64,000 nucleotides of DNA from Leucocoprinus leucothites. Taxonomy: Eukaryota; Basidiomycota; Agaricomycetes; Agaricales; Agaricaceae. The notes under the pieces are model-generated. The model did not search any database. It was not told the DNA's origin and was given only the letters and a program-made list of their open reading frames with translations. How positions within the stretch are numbered: position 1 is the first letter of the stretch; each line of letters starts with the position of its first letter. This document shows positions 47,109 through 58,800 of the stretch, piece after piece. The translations under genes and the position numbers were made by a program. Location: the NCBI GenBank assembly GCA_013368445.1, contig JAACJO010000014.1, positions 372,001 to 436,000 of the forward strand, read 5' to 3'.

Positions 47109-49965
47109 ATGATGGCGACGTCTCCTTCACACAGACCTGCACGATCTATGACTACGAATGTTCTTCAGGCGCCATCCCCTGGAGGCGCCCGACCCCGACG
47201 CATGACTTCACCTTCACAAACCTCACTTAGCATCGTGCGTTAATCTTGTTACCAGAGTCGCCAGTTGTGATCTAAGGCGCCCACCAATTAATCACTAGCC
47301 CGAGGGAGGACAACCGCAATCATTTGCTCGTCCACCTTCACCTCTGCGGAACGGGTTCATCCCAGATACAAGCACTGGCATCGATCCTCACGACCTTGAC
47401 TCTGAATCTGGTTCTGACGATGGCAACCACGATAACGCGCACCCACCTTGGAGTGCCCGCTCCCCTTCACCATCAGGCTCTTCAGTCTCCCAACTCGCAG
47501 CAGGTTTCGCACAACGCGTCGGTTCCTTTGTTGAAGGAATCAATAGATCTCGATCCACACTTCCAACAGACGAAGAGCTGGAAGCCGAAGCTCAACGTGA
47601 ACGCGATCGCAGTCGTCGTGAGGCCGAAATGATTCTCACAAGGGAAGCCGAGCAGCGGCGCCTTGTTGAAGAACGCGTGTTGGCTATGATGGACAACGCG
47701 AAATCTCTTCCACCTCCTCCATCTCGTTCTCCTGGACACATGTCTAACCCACCCTCACCTTCGCCCTCGCAAAAGGAGAAAGAGGGTGGTCTGAGTTGGT
47801 GGACCGCTGCAAAGCAGAGGCTTACCCCGACAAAGGATAAAGAGCTTCTTACGCCTGCTCAGCAGGTTATTCAAGAAACAAAGTCCAGGGAGAAAGAACA
47901 GAAGAAACTTTCGAAAGGGAAGGAGAGGGCTTCAGGTGAATGGCCCGCCAATCTCCAGGGCAAATTCGGCGATCCTTCATTCCACAATCTCAATATTCCT
48001 CCTGCTTCGCCTCAACGAAAGCCTGTTCCCACCTCTCCGGCTTCTCCTACTCCCTCTCGAAACATGGCTCCCAACTTGACGCCTTCGCCTATGCGTTCCC
48101 TCGACAACCTTTCTGTTTCACCTTCCCGTGAAGCTCCTCCCTTGTATGCGACATTCAACGACCAAGGAACGCTTGACGTCCCAGGTACTCTTCTAACCAT
48201 CGCCAAGCGTTTCGAGAAGCTGGAGAAATGGACTGTTGGTCATGTCCGTGCGTTGGAAGAACGTATGAACGACGTTGAACGTTGGCTCGTCGATAAAGAG
48301 AGAGAACGTGAACAGCAAGAGAAAGAGAAAGCCACTTCTACTTCCAACACTACTACACCTGCTTCGACCACTGCAAACCCTGACATCCAATCAGATCTAA
48401 ACGACATTCGTGATGAAGTCTCTGAACTACAAGGACGTGTAGGCGAACTTGGCCGCGAGATGGCGAAATTGGCTACCGCACCGAGTAACCTATCCTCCGG
48501 TCCCTCAAGGCATTCGCCTGTCGTCAATACATCATCGCCTACAAATTCGATGATTGCTACCCCCTACCATCATAGTCCTTCCGCCTCGATGTCAGCGTCG
48601 ATTTCCGTATTGGGCACACCAGCACACTCGCGTTTGGCTTCCACCACCGCGAGAGACTCTACTAGTCCACCTATGGTTCCTGGTTCCGGTGGCGAACGAG
48701 GGTCGAGAAGTTCGGGAACGAGGCTCCCTTATCCTACTGGTGATTATGCCAGTCCCAATGATTCGTTCTCTCCGCCCAGTTCACCGCCTGCTTCTGGGAA
48801 TTCCAAGACGAGAGGAATGTCTATCTCTGGCCTTCCTTCCAGTTCTACACCCTCCAACACTAATGCATCAGCTGCGAATTCGATTCAACGTGCTGTGTCG
48901 CCTACTTCCTCTCTTACCAACCACAGTTCCAGTTCGAACCTCAATCTCGGGTTTAACCTCGGTCGCGCGATGTCGCCAAATAGTTCAATTACGAGTTTAG
49001 CTACCAAGGGAGGGACTAGTCCAAATGCCAACAACAACCTCAATGCACCGTCACCCTCAGGCTCAAAGACGCAGCAGAAGCGACAATCGAGCGTTAGTCC
49101 CACGCCGAGAAAGAGGTATACTGTTGCCTTGGGGGAACCCATAAGATCTCAGTCGCCCCCTGCACATGATCATGATATAGATGCAACGCCTTCAAGGAGA
49201 GGGACGAACGGGGGCGGTGTGCAGCCAGTTTCGTTTGGGACTGCTATGTTTTCTACAGGTGGTGGTGGTGGGTTGCTAAGTTCGGCGTTTGAGGACCGAG
49301 GTGGAGGGGAGGGTGGGGATAGGGAGGGGGCGAGTGAGGGCGAGGGCGAGGGAGATGGGTTCCAGGATGAGACGATTGGGAAGAGTGCTGCATTGCGGCT
49401 TGTTAGTCCCAGCTCCGGTCCTGCGCAGAACACTGCGAACAACGCAAGTGATAACTCGGACCCGTTCACGTTCCCTTCAAGCAAACCATCCCTTCCTCAA
49501 TCCCAACCTCAATCCCAACCCCAATCTCAAACGAACACAAATCCGAGACCACCACGTACCCGCCCGCGCCCACAATCAACATACACATTCGGCTCCTCCT
49601 CAACTCTCATGTCTTCTCTCTCCTCTCTCGACAACCACACACCACACCATCACAGTCTCAATCCACCACCCCAAGCGACAATTCAACCACTCAAACCACG
49701 TATCAGATCTAAATCCACAGATCAGCGGTTTGGATCGACGGAGAGTTTGAGTAGTTCGGTGTCTACGGCGTCGAGTGTTTCTAGTACGAATTCAATGGCT
49801 GGTGGTGGGAAGTTTGTGGATCCGTTGGAATTGAGGAGGCAGGAGAAAGAGAAGGAGAAGGAGAAAGGACAGAAGGGAGGGGCGGTGAGAGGGAGGACGA
49901 AGGTTCCCGTGGGTCAACTGGTTGCGTTCTTTGATGAGAAGAAGAAGGGGAAGGAGAGGGGGTAG
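47109..49965 (+). CDS. long disordered Ser/Pro-rich coiled-coil protein
   Basis: Exon 1 (47109-47234, 42 codons) and exon 2 (47299-49965) are joined by a 64-nt intron (GTGCGT..CTAG) to give about 930 residues. Most of the protein is low-complexity Ser/Pro/Thr with Gln-Pro-Ser repeats near 49500. Structured parts are a charged helix RRLVEERVLAMMDN, the block GLSWWTAAKQRLTPTKDKEL, LLTIAKRFEKLEKWTVGHVR with a coiled coil to about residue 420, and a basic C-terminal block GRTKVPVGQLVAFFDEKKKG. The pattern suggests a cytoskeletal or cell-polarity scaffold, but I cannot name a family. Its 3' third is duplicated downstream at 52573-53520. Confidence 0.75.
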
Positions 49966-50869
49966 TGAGGTGTTGTCGGAGAAAGGCTCACGGTAGTGGT
50001 TGGGGGTGGTATGAAGGATATGTTGAGTCTTCTTGGCGTGGAAGATGGGGCTTTTCGTTTGATTTTGCTACAGATCTTTTTCTTGGTGCTTTTTTCCTGG
50101 ATGGTGTATATTGTCTTTTGTTTTCTGTAATTTTGTCGTGACTTACTGGTGTTGCTGTGGAGGATACCCTCGTTGAATTAATGTATGCCTACTGATGTGG
50201 TTTGACCCTTTTTTGAATGATGACTGGGAACGCTCTTCTCATCTCGCTCCCTGATGGATGGAAAATAAATGAGTAGAGTACGTGGTCCTATAGATGATAG
50301 TGTCCGATCATCCCCGCTGGGATTTCTGAGGGAGATGGAGAATAAGCAGTCGAATAATTGATGAATAATATATATAATATATAAATTGCGATAAACTTTT
50401 GTAATTACTTAGTATGTAGTGTCCATCGCTGTTCTTTCAGCACCATCGAGCCACCGATCCCGAGTTCGCCCACTCGCTTGTATTGAGGCCCGCTGGCAAT
50501 CAGGAAATAAGTAGTTGCATTTCACCAGCTCGGTCTCCTTTAACACTCTAGTCCCTAGGTGGATTTCGATCAGGGACCCGCAGAAGTATCATATTTTTGA
50601 CCAGCTGGAATTAATGGATTTGAGAAGACCAGCAAGCAATGGAACTCAAGCGCTGGAGTTTAAGCTTTGTTAGCAATACCCGAAGATGGCGGATATATAT
50701 ATTAAACGCGCGTATAAAACAGTGGGGGGTTCTTCCCGGACCACTGCCCTAACTTTGTCGTCCTGCTTGCTATTACATTTTACTTCGGAGCCTAGTGAAG
50801 ACCTTTCGGCGATCTTTACATCCTAGCAAATATTCGCCATACATTACGCGCATAACCTCCCTCACGAAG
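49966..50869. other. 3' flank of the long gene and promoter of F-box copy 1
   Basis: No gene. There is an AT-rich stretch near 50365-50400. A consensus TATA box, TATAAAA, lies at 50713-50719, about 150 bp before the F-box ATG; the same position in copy 2 reads TATGACA. The part from about 50270 to 50670 is missing from copy 2. Confidence 0.5.
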
Positions 50870-52483
50870 ATGCCAGCCTATCCTTCAAGCTTAGAAACGG
50901 GCGGCAATCTTGACATCTGGCTCGAGATACTCAAATACCTTGTACCAGACCCACAGATTGATTCCAAGGATGAAGAAGGCCTGAAACGAAGGACGGTACT
51001 TTCCATCGCTTTATCGTGCACACTCCTGGAGGATGTTAGCTTGAGCGTTTTATGGAGACATATGACAACACTGGAGCCCGTTGTTCACGTCATCAACTCG
51101 GACACTTCAGACGCGACAGAGAAGTTCCTTACCTACCAAGCAGATTCTAGCTTTTGGGTAAGTATTCGTATACACCAATACAGTGTTCCTGCGGCGCGCT
51201 GTGCAAAGTGTTCATCGTTCGTTTTCTAGGTTCCGCGCCGTCCAATCCTTGATACCACTCATCGTCTCCGAATCCAGAAATACTTAGCCTATATTCGAAG
51301 CTTTCATCTTCAACAACTCAATACCAGAGAGATGATGCTATGGCCGACACTTGTTGCATGCCTTGGCCTTGACACTCCTCTCCTTCCCAACCTCAACACT
51401 TTATCCATTGCCTATCAGCAGACCAGCATGCTCTCGTCTTGGATTTATGTTAACCCCCTCATCACTTCCAGCATTAAATCATTTTCCTTGAGCGTTTCTT
51501 CCACGCGAGTCGCTGAGGTTTTTACTACCCTTCTCCAAGCACATCATGTTGCGCCTACGCACATAATCTATAGGGGAAGTCCTGCGAAGAAAACTGCGCA
51601 GAATCTTCTTCAGTTTCCGTCCCTTCAGTCCCTACGCCTTGACTTCAGTAGCCATCCCTCCGAGCTGAAGAGCTCATCTATACCCATTATACACGTGTTC
51701 GAGACGTTACCACACCTCGTCGAGCTTGAGATCGATCTTCGGGTATACCCGATTTCTCAAGTGGAGAGTCCTCCTCATACCCTGTCAAACCTATTGACGT
51801 TGGGTGTGACTGGAGATATACCTGACATCTACAAACTTTTGAAAAGCGTTCAGTGCCCTTCTCTCCTGTCCCTGGATATCTCCTTCCCTCAAGAATGGAT
51901 ATCCATAGGAGGTTCCCTTTGCGACCTCATTCCTAAAACTTTCCCCGGCCTTCGCCATCTCACAATCGGCCGGACAATCAGTGACTGGTCGCAAGTAGTC
52001 CACATTGCAGACCTTAAAGGGCTACTGTCTGGACTGGATCTGCGATCGTTTAAATTGGTCAACATAGCAAACGGCCTCTCTCAAGCTGACTTCGAGCTCT
52101 TGATCTCGTCATGGCCACACCTTCGTGTACTTGCCATTCCCGGAGGATATGGATATCCCTTTGTGGGTACCCGTTGCCTTATTCCCTTGGCCCAGAATAC
52201 CTCCTTGCACACTATTGACTTGCCCTTGTGCTTCAGGGGTCTAGTGGGGAAGTCTCAAACCGGAATGATCAAGTCGAAGAGCCTTGTGACGGATATAGAA
52301 TGCTCGGCTTATAGAGGGGTTCCAGGGAGCCTGTCTGAGGTTCTAAACCTTGTTCAGAATTTACTCCGTTTATTTCCTATGTTGAGAAGGATAACTGGTG
52401 GGGTGTGCCACGAGGATGGAAATCTCGTTCAGGTTCAGCAAGCTATCAATACTTTCCGAGAACTACTCTTGGACCACATATGA
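50870..52483 (+). CDS. F-box/LRR protein, segmental copy 1
   Basis: Exons 50870-51157 and 51230-52483 (72-nt intron with GTAAGT donor and TTTCTAG acceptor, phase 0) give 513 residues. The N-terminus has a divergent F-box: LDIWLEILKYLVPD, then RTVLSIALSCTLLEDVSLSVLW. The body is an LRR-like series of repeated hydrophobic segments (LQSLRLDFSSHPSE, HLVELEIDLRVYP). The gene is nearly colinear with the copy at 53719. Both keep open frames and splice sites, so both may work. A presumed SCF substrate receptor; target unknown. Confidence 0.8.
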
Positions 52484-52572
52484 AGAGAGTGAGTCTGTTT
52501 GTCCTCCTTCCTCCATTTTGGTCATCTTGAGCGTCGTGCAGTGTTTCCGGCCCGCTTCTTGAACAAATATGT

Positions 52573-53207
52573 AGAGGGTGAGAGTAGGGAGGGGGAGAGA
52601 GTGAGGGAGATGGGTTCCAAGATGAGACGATTGGGAAGAGTGCTACATTGCGGCTTGTGAGTCCCAGCACTGGTTCTGTACAGAACACTGCGAGCAGCGC
52701 GAACGATAACTTGGATCCATTCACGTTCCCTTCAAGCAAACCATTCCCTCCTCAATCCCAACCTCAACCTCAAACGAACACAAATCCACGACCACCACGT
52801 TCCCGCCCGCGCCCACAATCAACATACACCTTCGGCTCCTCCTCAACTTTCATGTCCTCCCTCTCCTCTCTCGACAACCACACACCACACCATCACAGTC
52901 TCAATCCACCACCCCAAGCGACGATTCAACCACTCAATCCACGTATCAGATCTAAATCCACAGATAAAAGTTTGGATCTATGGAGAGTTTGAGTAGTTCT
53001 GCGTCTACGGCGTCAAGTGTTTCCAGTACGAATTCGATGGCTGGTGGTGGGAAGTTTGTGGATCCGTTGGAGTCAAGGAGGCAGGAGAAAGAGAAGGAGA
53101 AGGAGAAGGGGCAGAAGGGAGGGGCGGTGAGGGGGAGGACGAAGGTTCCTGTGGGTCAGTTGGTTGCGTTCTTTGATGAGAAGAAGAAGGGGAAGGAGAG
53201 GGGGTAG
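52573..53207 (+). pseudogene. orphan 3' fragment of the long coiled-coil gene
   Basis: This fragment matches 49307-49965 closely, including the Ser/Pro tract, the His-rich NHTPHHHSLNPPP block and the C-terminal VPVGQLVAFFDEKKKG. It has no start codon or upstream exon. Relative to the intact gene it lost one base near 52968, so the frame breaks just before the SLSSSASTASS stretch. It was created by the segmental duplication and is not expected to make a protein. Confidence 0.85.
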
Positions 53208-53718
53208 TGAGGTGTTGTTGGGGAACGGCTCAAGGTAGTGGTGGGGGTGGTATGAGTGTGGTGGTGCCTTGAGAGTGGATGGAGTACTGTGGATGTGCTG
53301 GGCTTTTTTGAGGTGGAGAATGGGCGTTTCATTTGATTTTGACGCAGATCTTTTTCTTGGTGCTTTTTTCTTGGATGGTGTAGATTGTCTTTTGTTTTCT
53401 GTAATTTTGTCGTGACTTACTGTTGTTGTGGAGGATACCCTCGTTGAATTAATGTATGCCTACTGGTGTGGTTTGACCCTTTTTTGAATGATAAATGGGA
53501 AGTTGGAATGTTCTTATCATCTCACTCACTGATGGATCGAGAGTTAGTAACACCCGAAGATGATGGCGGATGTATTATTAATAAACACGCATATGACATG
53601 GGGTCCCTCCACTGCTCTAACTTTGTCGCCCTCCTTGCTGTTGCCAACGAGGGCCGCTCAGCGATCTCTATCTCCTAACAAATATTCGTACATTACACAT
53701 ATCACACCGCTCACGAAA
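53208..53718. other. promoter region of F-box copy 2
   Basis: This holds the duplicated 3' flank of the long gene and a shortened upstream region. The TATA box of copy 1 has decayed here (about 53592-53598). No gene. Confidence 0.4.
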
Positions 53719-55341
53719 ATGTCAGCCCCTACTTCAGGCTCAGAAACACGCTGCAATCTTGATATCTGGCTCGAAGTACTCAAGTACCTTGAACCAGACC
53801 CACAGATTGATTCCGAGGATGAAGTAGGCCTGAAACGAAGGACGGTTCTCTCTATCGCTTTATCGTCCCCAGTCCTGGCGGACGTTAGCTTGAGCGTTTT
53901 ATGGAGACATATGACAACGCTAGAGCCTATTGTTCACGTCATTAACGCAGACACTTCAGACGCGGCCGAGAAGTTCCTTATCTACCAAGTCCTCCCGCCA
54001 GACTCTGGCTTTTGGGTAAGTATTCGTGTTGACCAGCATAGTGCCCGTGCGGTGCGCCTTGCAAAGTGTTCATCTTTCGTTTTCTAGGTTCCGCGCCGTC
54101 CAATCCTTGGAACCACTCAACGTCTCCGATTTCAGAAATACTTGGGCTATATTCGAGGCTTTCATCTTCAACAATTCGATATCAGAGAGATGATGCTATG
54201 GCCGACACTTGTCACATGCCTTAGCCTTGACACTCCTCTCCTTCCCAACCTCACCACCTTATCCATTGCCTATCAGCAGACCAGCATGCTCTCCTCTTGG
54301 ATTTACGTTGCCCCGCTCATCACTTCCAGCATCAAATTATTTTCTTTGTCCGTATCGTCTACACCAGTTGCTGAAATTTATACCACCCTTCTCCAAACAC
54401 ATCGCGTTGCCCCTACGCACATAATATATAGGGGAAGTCCTACGAAGAAAGCTGTGCAGAATCTTCTTCAGTTCCCTTCCCTTCAGTCTCTACGCCTTGA
54501 CTTCAGCGGCGATCCTTCAGAAAGGAAGAGCTCATCTGTACCCGTTATACGTATGTTCAAGGCATTGCCGCACCTCGTTGAGCTTGGGATTGATCTTCGG
54601 GTCTGCCCGATTTCTCAAGTGGAGAGCCCTCCTCTCAATCTTTCAAACCTACTGACGCTGGGCGTGACTGGAGATACACCCGACATCGGAAAGCTTTTGA
54701 AAAGCGTTCAGTGCCCTGCTCTTCGGTCGCTGGATGTGTCCTTCCCCCAAACCTGGAACTCCGCGGGAAGTCCTCTTTGCAGCCTCATTCCCAGAACCTT
54801 TCCCAACCTTCACTACCTCACAATCGGCCGGACGATTAGTCATCGGTCGCAGGCAGTCTACATAGAAGACCTTACAGGGTTATTGTCTGGACTGAACCTG
54901 CGATCATTACGACTGAACAACGTAGCTAGCGGTCTCTTACAAGCCGACTTCGAGCTCTTAATCTCGTCATGGCCATATCTTCGTGTACTTGCCATTCCTG
55001 GAGGATGTGGCTATCCCTTTGTGGATAGCCGCTGCCTTATTCCCCTCATCCAGAACACCTCCTTGCATACTATTGATTTGCCCTTGTGCTTCAGGAGTCT
55101 AGCTGGGTGGCTTCAAACTAGAACAGTCAAGTCGAAGAGCATCGTGACGGATATTGAATGCTCGACCTACAGAGGGGTTCCGGAGAGCCTGCACGAGTTT
55201 CCAAACCTTGTTCAGAATTTACTTCGTTTATTTCCCATGCTGAGGAGGATAACAGGTGGGGAGGCCCACGAGGATGGAAGTCTCGTCCAGGTTCAGCAGG
55301 CTGTCAATACTTTCCGAGAACTGCTCTTGGACCACATCTAA
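53719..55341 (+). CDS. F-box/LRR protein, segmental copy 2
   Basis: Exons 53719-54015 and 54088-55341, joined by a 72-nt intron in phase 0, give 516 residues. The sequence is colinear with the gene at 50870, with three extra residues just before the intron (VLPPDSGFW in place of ADSSFW) and many substitutions through the LRR-like body. The F-box (LDIWLEVLKYLEPD, then LSIALSSPVLADVSLSVLW) and both splice sites are kept. Substitutions without stops or shifts suggest that the copy has stayed under constraint. Function is inferred as for its partner. Confidence 0.8.
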
Positions 55342-55884
55342 AGTGGTTTTGTACGGTGTATTTCGGAGCTTCTATGACATAACCTAAGATAAGCCTGGAG
55401 GAGTCTGTTTGTCGTCTTTCCTCGATTTTGGTCATCTTAAACATCGCGCAGTGTTCCCACCCTAATCCTTGAGCAGATGCGCGACATTCTTATTCGTTTT
55501 AGGAATTTGACAAAATGGATTACAATGTAAACGTACAATTTCGGAGAGAGTAGAAATATGATTGCATATCAGGGAGCACGGAATAAAAAGTGTAGTAATC
55601 ACAGGATACAAGGTATCCAGAGGTGTGGCAGGAAAAAGTTCAGGATTTTGTCTTTCTTCCCCATTGTCCTTCCCTACGTGCCCAGGATCGTCTTCATGCA
55701 CACCCAAGAAAATATCATTGGTGATCTGGGGAGTTGGGAGTTATGAAGGTAAACCACAACTTTTATCGACCGACATGTGCTGTTGGCTCGGACGAGGAGT
55801 TGAGCACGGCTCCCAAAGCCTCAGGAGTGTCATCGACAACCTTTTCCCGTAAACGCACCCCCGGAAGCTTGCTGGGAAACTGTC
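55342..55884. other. convergent 3' spacer
   Basis: 543 bp between the stops of F-box copy 2 and the NACHT gene. The first ~130 bp are duplicated sequence; the rest is unique and without a supported gene. Confidence 0.4.
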
Positions 55885-58800
55885 CTATGTCCGTTCCCTC
55901 AGCTCATCGGAGATCTCATCGAATGCCCGGTCCGCGATGCTACGGAATTCCTTCCGCGTCTCCCAGCCAGTGGCGCCAAATACTACGTCCGTTTTCTTCG
56001 TCTGCTGCTGCTTGAGGTCGAGGAGAATACATGGGAGATTGGGAGATTCTAAAGATGAGCCACTATTTCCGATGGTCTTGTCGATGGCATCAAGTATATC
56101 TTTTTTGACATGTGCTTTGAACGTTGCTTTTATGCAAGCGGCCGCATCAGGGCTACATCTAGCAATCTCCCAGATATTTTTGAAGTGGCGGCATGATGAG
56201 TCATCACTGGTATCAAGGAGCTCCTCAAACTTTGCGTACATCTCCTCCCAGTGACCCTTCATAAGGTCTCTGCACATACCCGCAAAACGTCAGGTATGGT
56301 GCTAGAAGGATAAGAGAGAGAGCGTGCATTTCCCCTTTCCTCCAAGACGCGGTCTGCTACATGGTTAAGATTGGACAGCAATGTGCGTTTGGGACAGAAC
56401 ACGAGTTCTGCGGCATAATAGGCCTCCGTAGCGTCAAGCAGCTTAGCCTTGACACGTTCCGCATGTGAGCCGAGGCCAATTGTAGCTAGTGTAAATAGGG
56501 ACTCGAAATATGCCTCGAGCAATTTGCGGGTACAGCTTGGTACTTGATTCGGGAGAAAGGCCCCGTCGCGTTTCCGTTGCACAATACAAAGGGCCGCTTC
56601 GGTAAGCCTGTGGTTTTCCCCTTCCATGAGGTTGAAGAAGTCTTCCCAAGGCGATAGAGCCGCCTGATGGAGAATGTTAGGACGTTCAAATTTCCAGGGT
56701 CATACAAGCTATTGGAACTCACCCGAGTAATGGCCTGATCGGCGCGAGTAAATTTGTGCGTGTGTTCATATTCATGCCACTCGTAGGAATAATAGTCCAT
56801 CAAGTGAAGGTCATCCATAGTTTCCGTGTTGAGTTTCTATGTGTAACATTGGGCTTTAATGGACTCCTCGGGTTCACTAGCGCTCGAAAAGTCGTACCTT
56901 GACTGCTTGCACCAGAACTTTGATACGCTCAGAAAAATAATGAGTTATCTGTGAATAAATATAGTCTGAGCAGCCTAAGTAGGTGATCGTCAGTCTCGGT
57001 TGACGTGTATTCATAAGTTGGAATCTTACCGGGGTCCTTGCAAACCTCATGAATGAGTTTACCGCAGTCGCTCAGCTCAGTTTCATAAACCGCGTCTGAG
57101 GTAAAGAGCACCGAGGCCATATATGCACAAATCTGTTTCACAGGAGCAGTGGATCGGGGGTATGCGACCTTCGGTAAACTGGGCATTGCGTATCCAGGGG
57201 ATCGGAGGCATTTCCAACGCTTAGCATTATTCGAGCGAAGGTCTGCAAGTATGTCCTCGGGAAGCTATCCACGACCATATCAGGAACATCAGCTGATGAG
57301 CAGAAATTGACGATGACCACATACTCCTTTAGTTTCGAAAACATAATTCGTCCTCAATTTACGCCTCCAGATGTTCGTCATATCAGCATTACGGAGCTGT
57401 TCTAGAACTTCGCTTTCCCGTCCAGAGTGACCGCACCACCGAAAAATACCATAACCAAGGTATTCATTCATTAAGTCATCACAAAACCTAAGGCATTCAG
57501 TCGAAGTGAAGCTTTCATCTGGGAAAACAGATATTAGTTCCCATATCTTCTGGATTTTATCATCTAGTTGTTGCGTCAGCCAGGTCAATTAATGTATATT
57601 AATTCAACATAGACGTACCACGTGGTAATCCGTCCAACATGTACATGTCATTCCAGAGCTGCAGTCCTCTCACAACGAGAGCGCTGTAGTGGTGCTTATC
57701 CCGGATCCAGTATCCCTTTGACCTGTTCTGGTCAAGCAAAAATTCCATAAATGAAGCGTGGTAGAAAAGGACCCTTGTGGACCCAGGCCACCAGGGTGGG
57801 TCACGATCAAACGAGCTTTTCTTCTCCAGTGGCTTAAATCTCAGGACTGAGCGGAGCCTCGACAACAAGTTCTCCAATTCCTGTAACGTGAGCCCAAGAT
57901 GAATTGCCGGAAATCGTATCGGTGAATTGGCATATATAGTATCCTGATATGACGACCTCTTTTTTTCCTGAGCGAAGTCGTGGCATGTGAGAAGGATTTG
58001 TTGAATGGCAGGAAGGTGTATGAAGGGAAGACGGCCCATAATCATTGAATAGAACGCATCCAACTCAGCCGTAACAGTAGACTGATTTCCCGAGTGTATC
58101 GAGTGTAGTTGTAGTTGCGAGTAGAATGACAGTACGTCATTTAATTGTCTTTGAGGGCTAAGGGCATCTGGATCCATAATGAACCTGGCAACAGTGGCAG
58201 TATAGATGAAGAGCCCGGCCGCCATCTGGACAAGGGTGTCAAGGTCTTTATCCGACGGCCATGCAGTTTCGAGTCCAACTGAAGACGAGCGGATGACATC
58301 GCTTGATGGGCTCGGAAGCTGAAGGGTATGGCGTAGGTAGAGCCTGATATCACTATCATAGTCCCGCGATACCGGCAATTCAACTTGCCAAAAGAGGGGA
58401 GACTTGGAAAGCGTTGAAAATACTTTGTCGATATGACGTTCAGGGCGACTGAAGAATGCCCAAAGCAAGGGAACTCTTGACCCGTACTCCGCGATCGATT
58501 TTCCAACAAGCTCAACAATCCTGGTCTGTGGGGAGTCGCCGTTGCATTCATCGAGGCCGTCAATAATCACAGCTCTTTGCGACACTGGTACATTCTGGCT
58601 CTCGAGCTCCAAAAACGGTTTGATGATAAGCTCGCGAAACTGAACCTCAAGCCCTTTTGTAAGCAAGTTTGGGTTGCTTTCGACTTTGGTTCCTAAGACT
58701 GACTTGTAGTCGATAGATGTGGTGGCGATTTGGTGGGCAATAGTGGTAAAAAAGCGAGATGGATCGTCCACGCGGTTGTCACGCGAGAAGAAAAAGGATG

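Larger units (their letters stand above)
49307..52572 (+). repeat. tandem segmental duplication, copy 1
   Basis: Copy 1 starts inside the last exon of the long coiled-coil gene (about 49307), covers its 3' end and 3' flank, and continues through the first F-box gene to about 52572. Copy 2 follows directly. The two are colinear over the gene end (49307-50250 with 52573-53520) and the F-box unit (about 50675-52572 with 53550-55475). Copy 1 has about 400 bp (around 50270-50670) with no partner in copy 2. End points were judged by eye. Confidence 0.85.
52573..55475 (+). repeat. tandem segmental duplication, copy 2
   Basis: This is the direct repeat of copy 1, abutting it at about 52573. It contains the orphan 3' end of the long coiled-coil gene and a second F-box gene. 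Similarity ends shortly after 55475, in the 3' flank. Confidence 0.85.

Noticed and set aside
47482..48527. Minus-strand frames inside the long coiled-coil gene
   Set aside because: Antisense shadows of biased Ser/Pro/Glu codons; the plus-strand frame is continuous over 2.6 kb.
55885..57264. A separate cullin-like gene next to the NACHT gene
   Set aside because: Considered as the alternative to a fusion, but no good ATG and promoter were found between 57619 and 56975, while all introns join in phase with the NACHT exons. Kept as the main way the fusion could be refuted.
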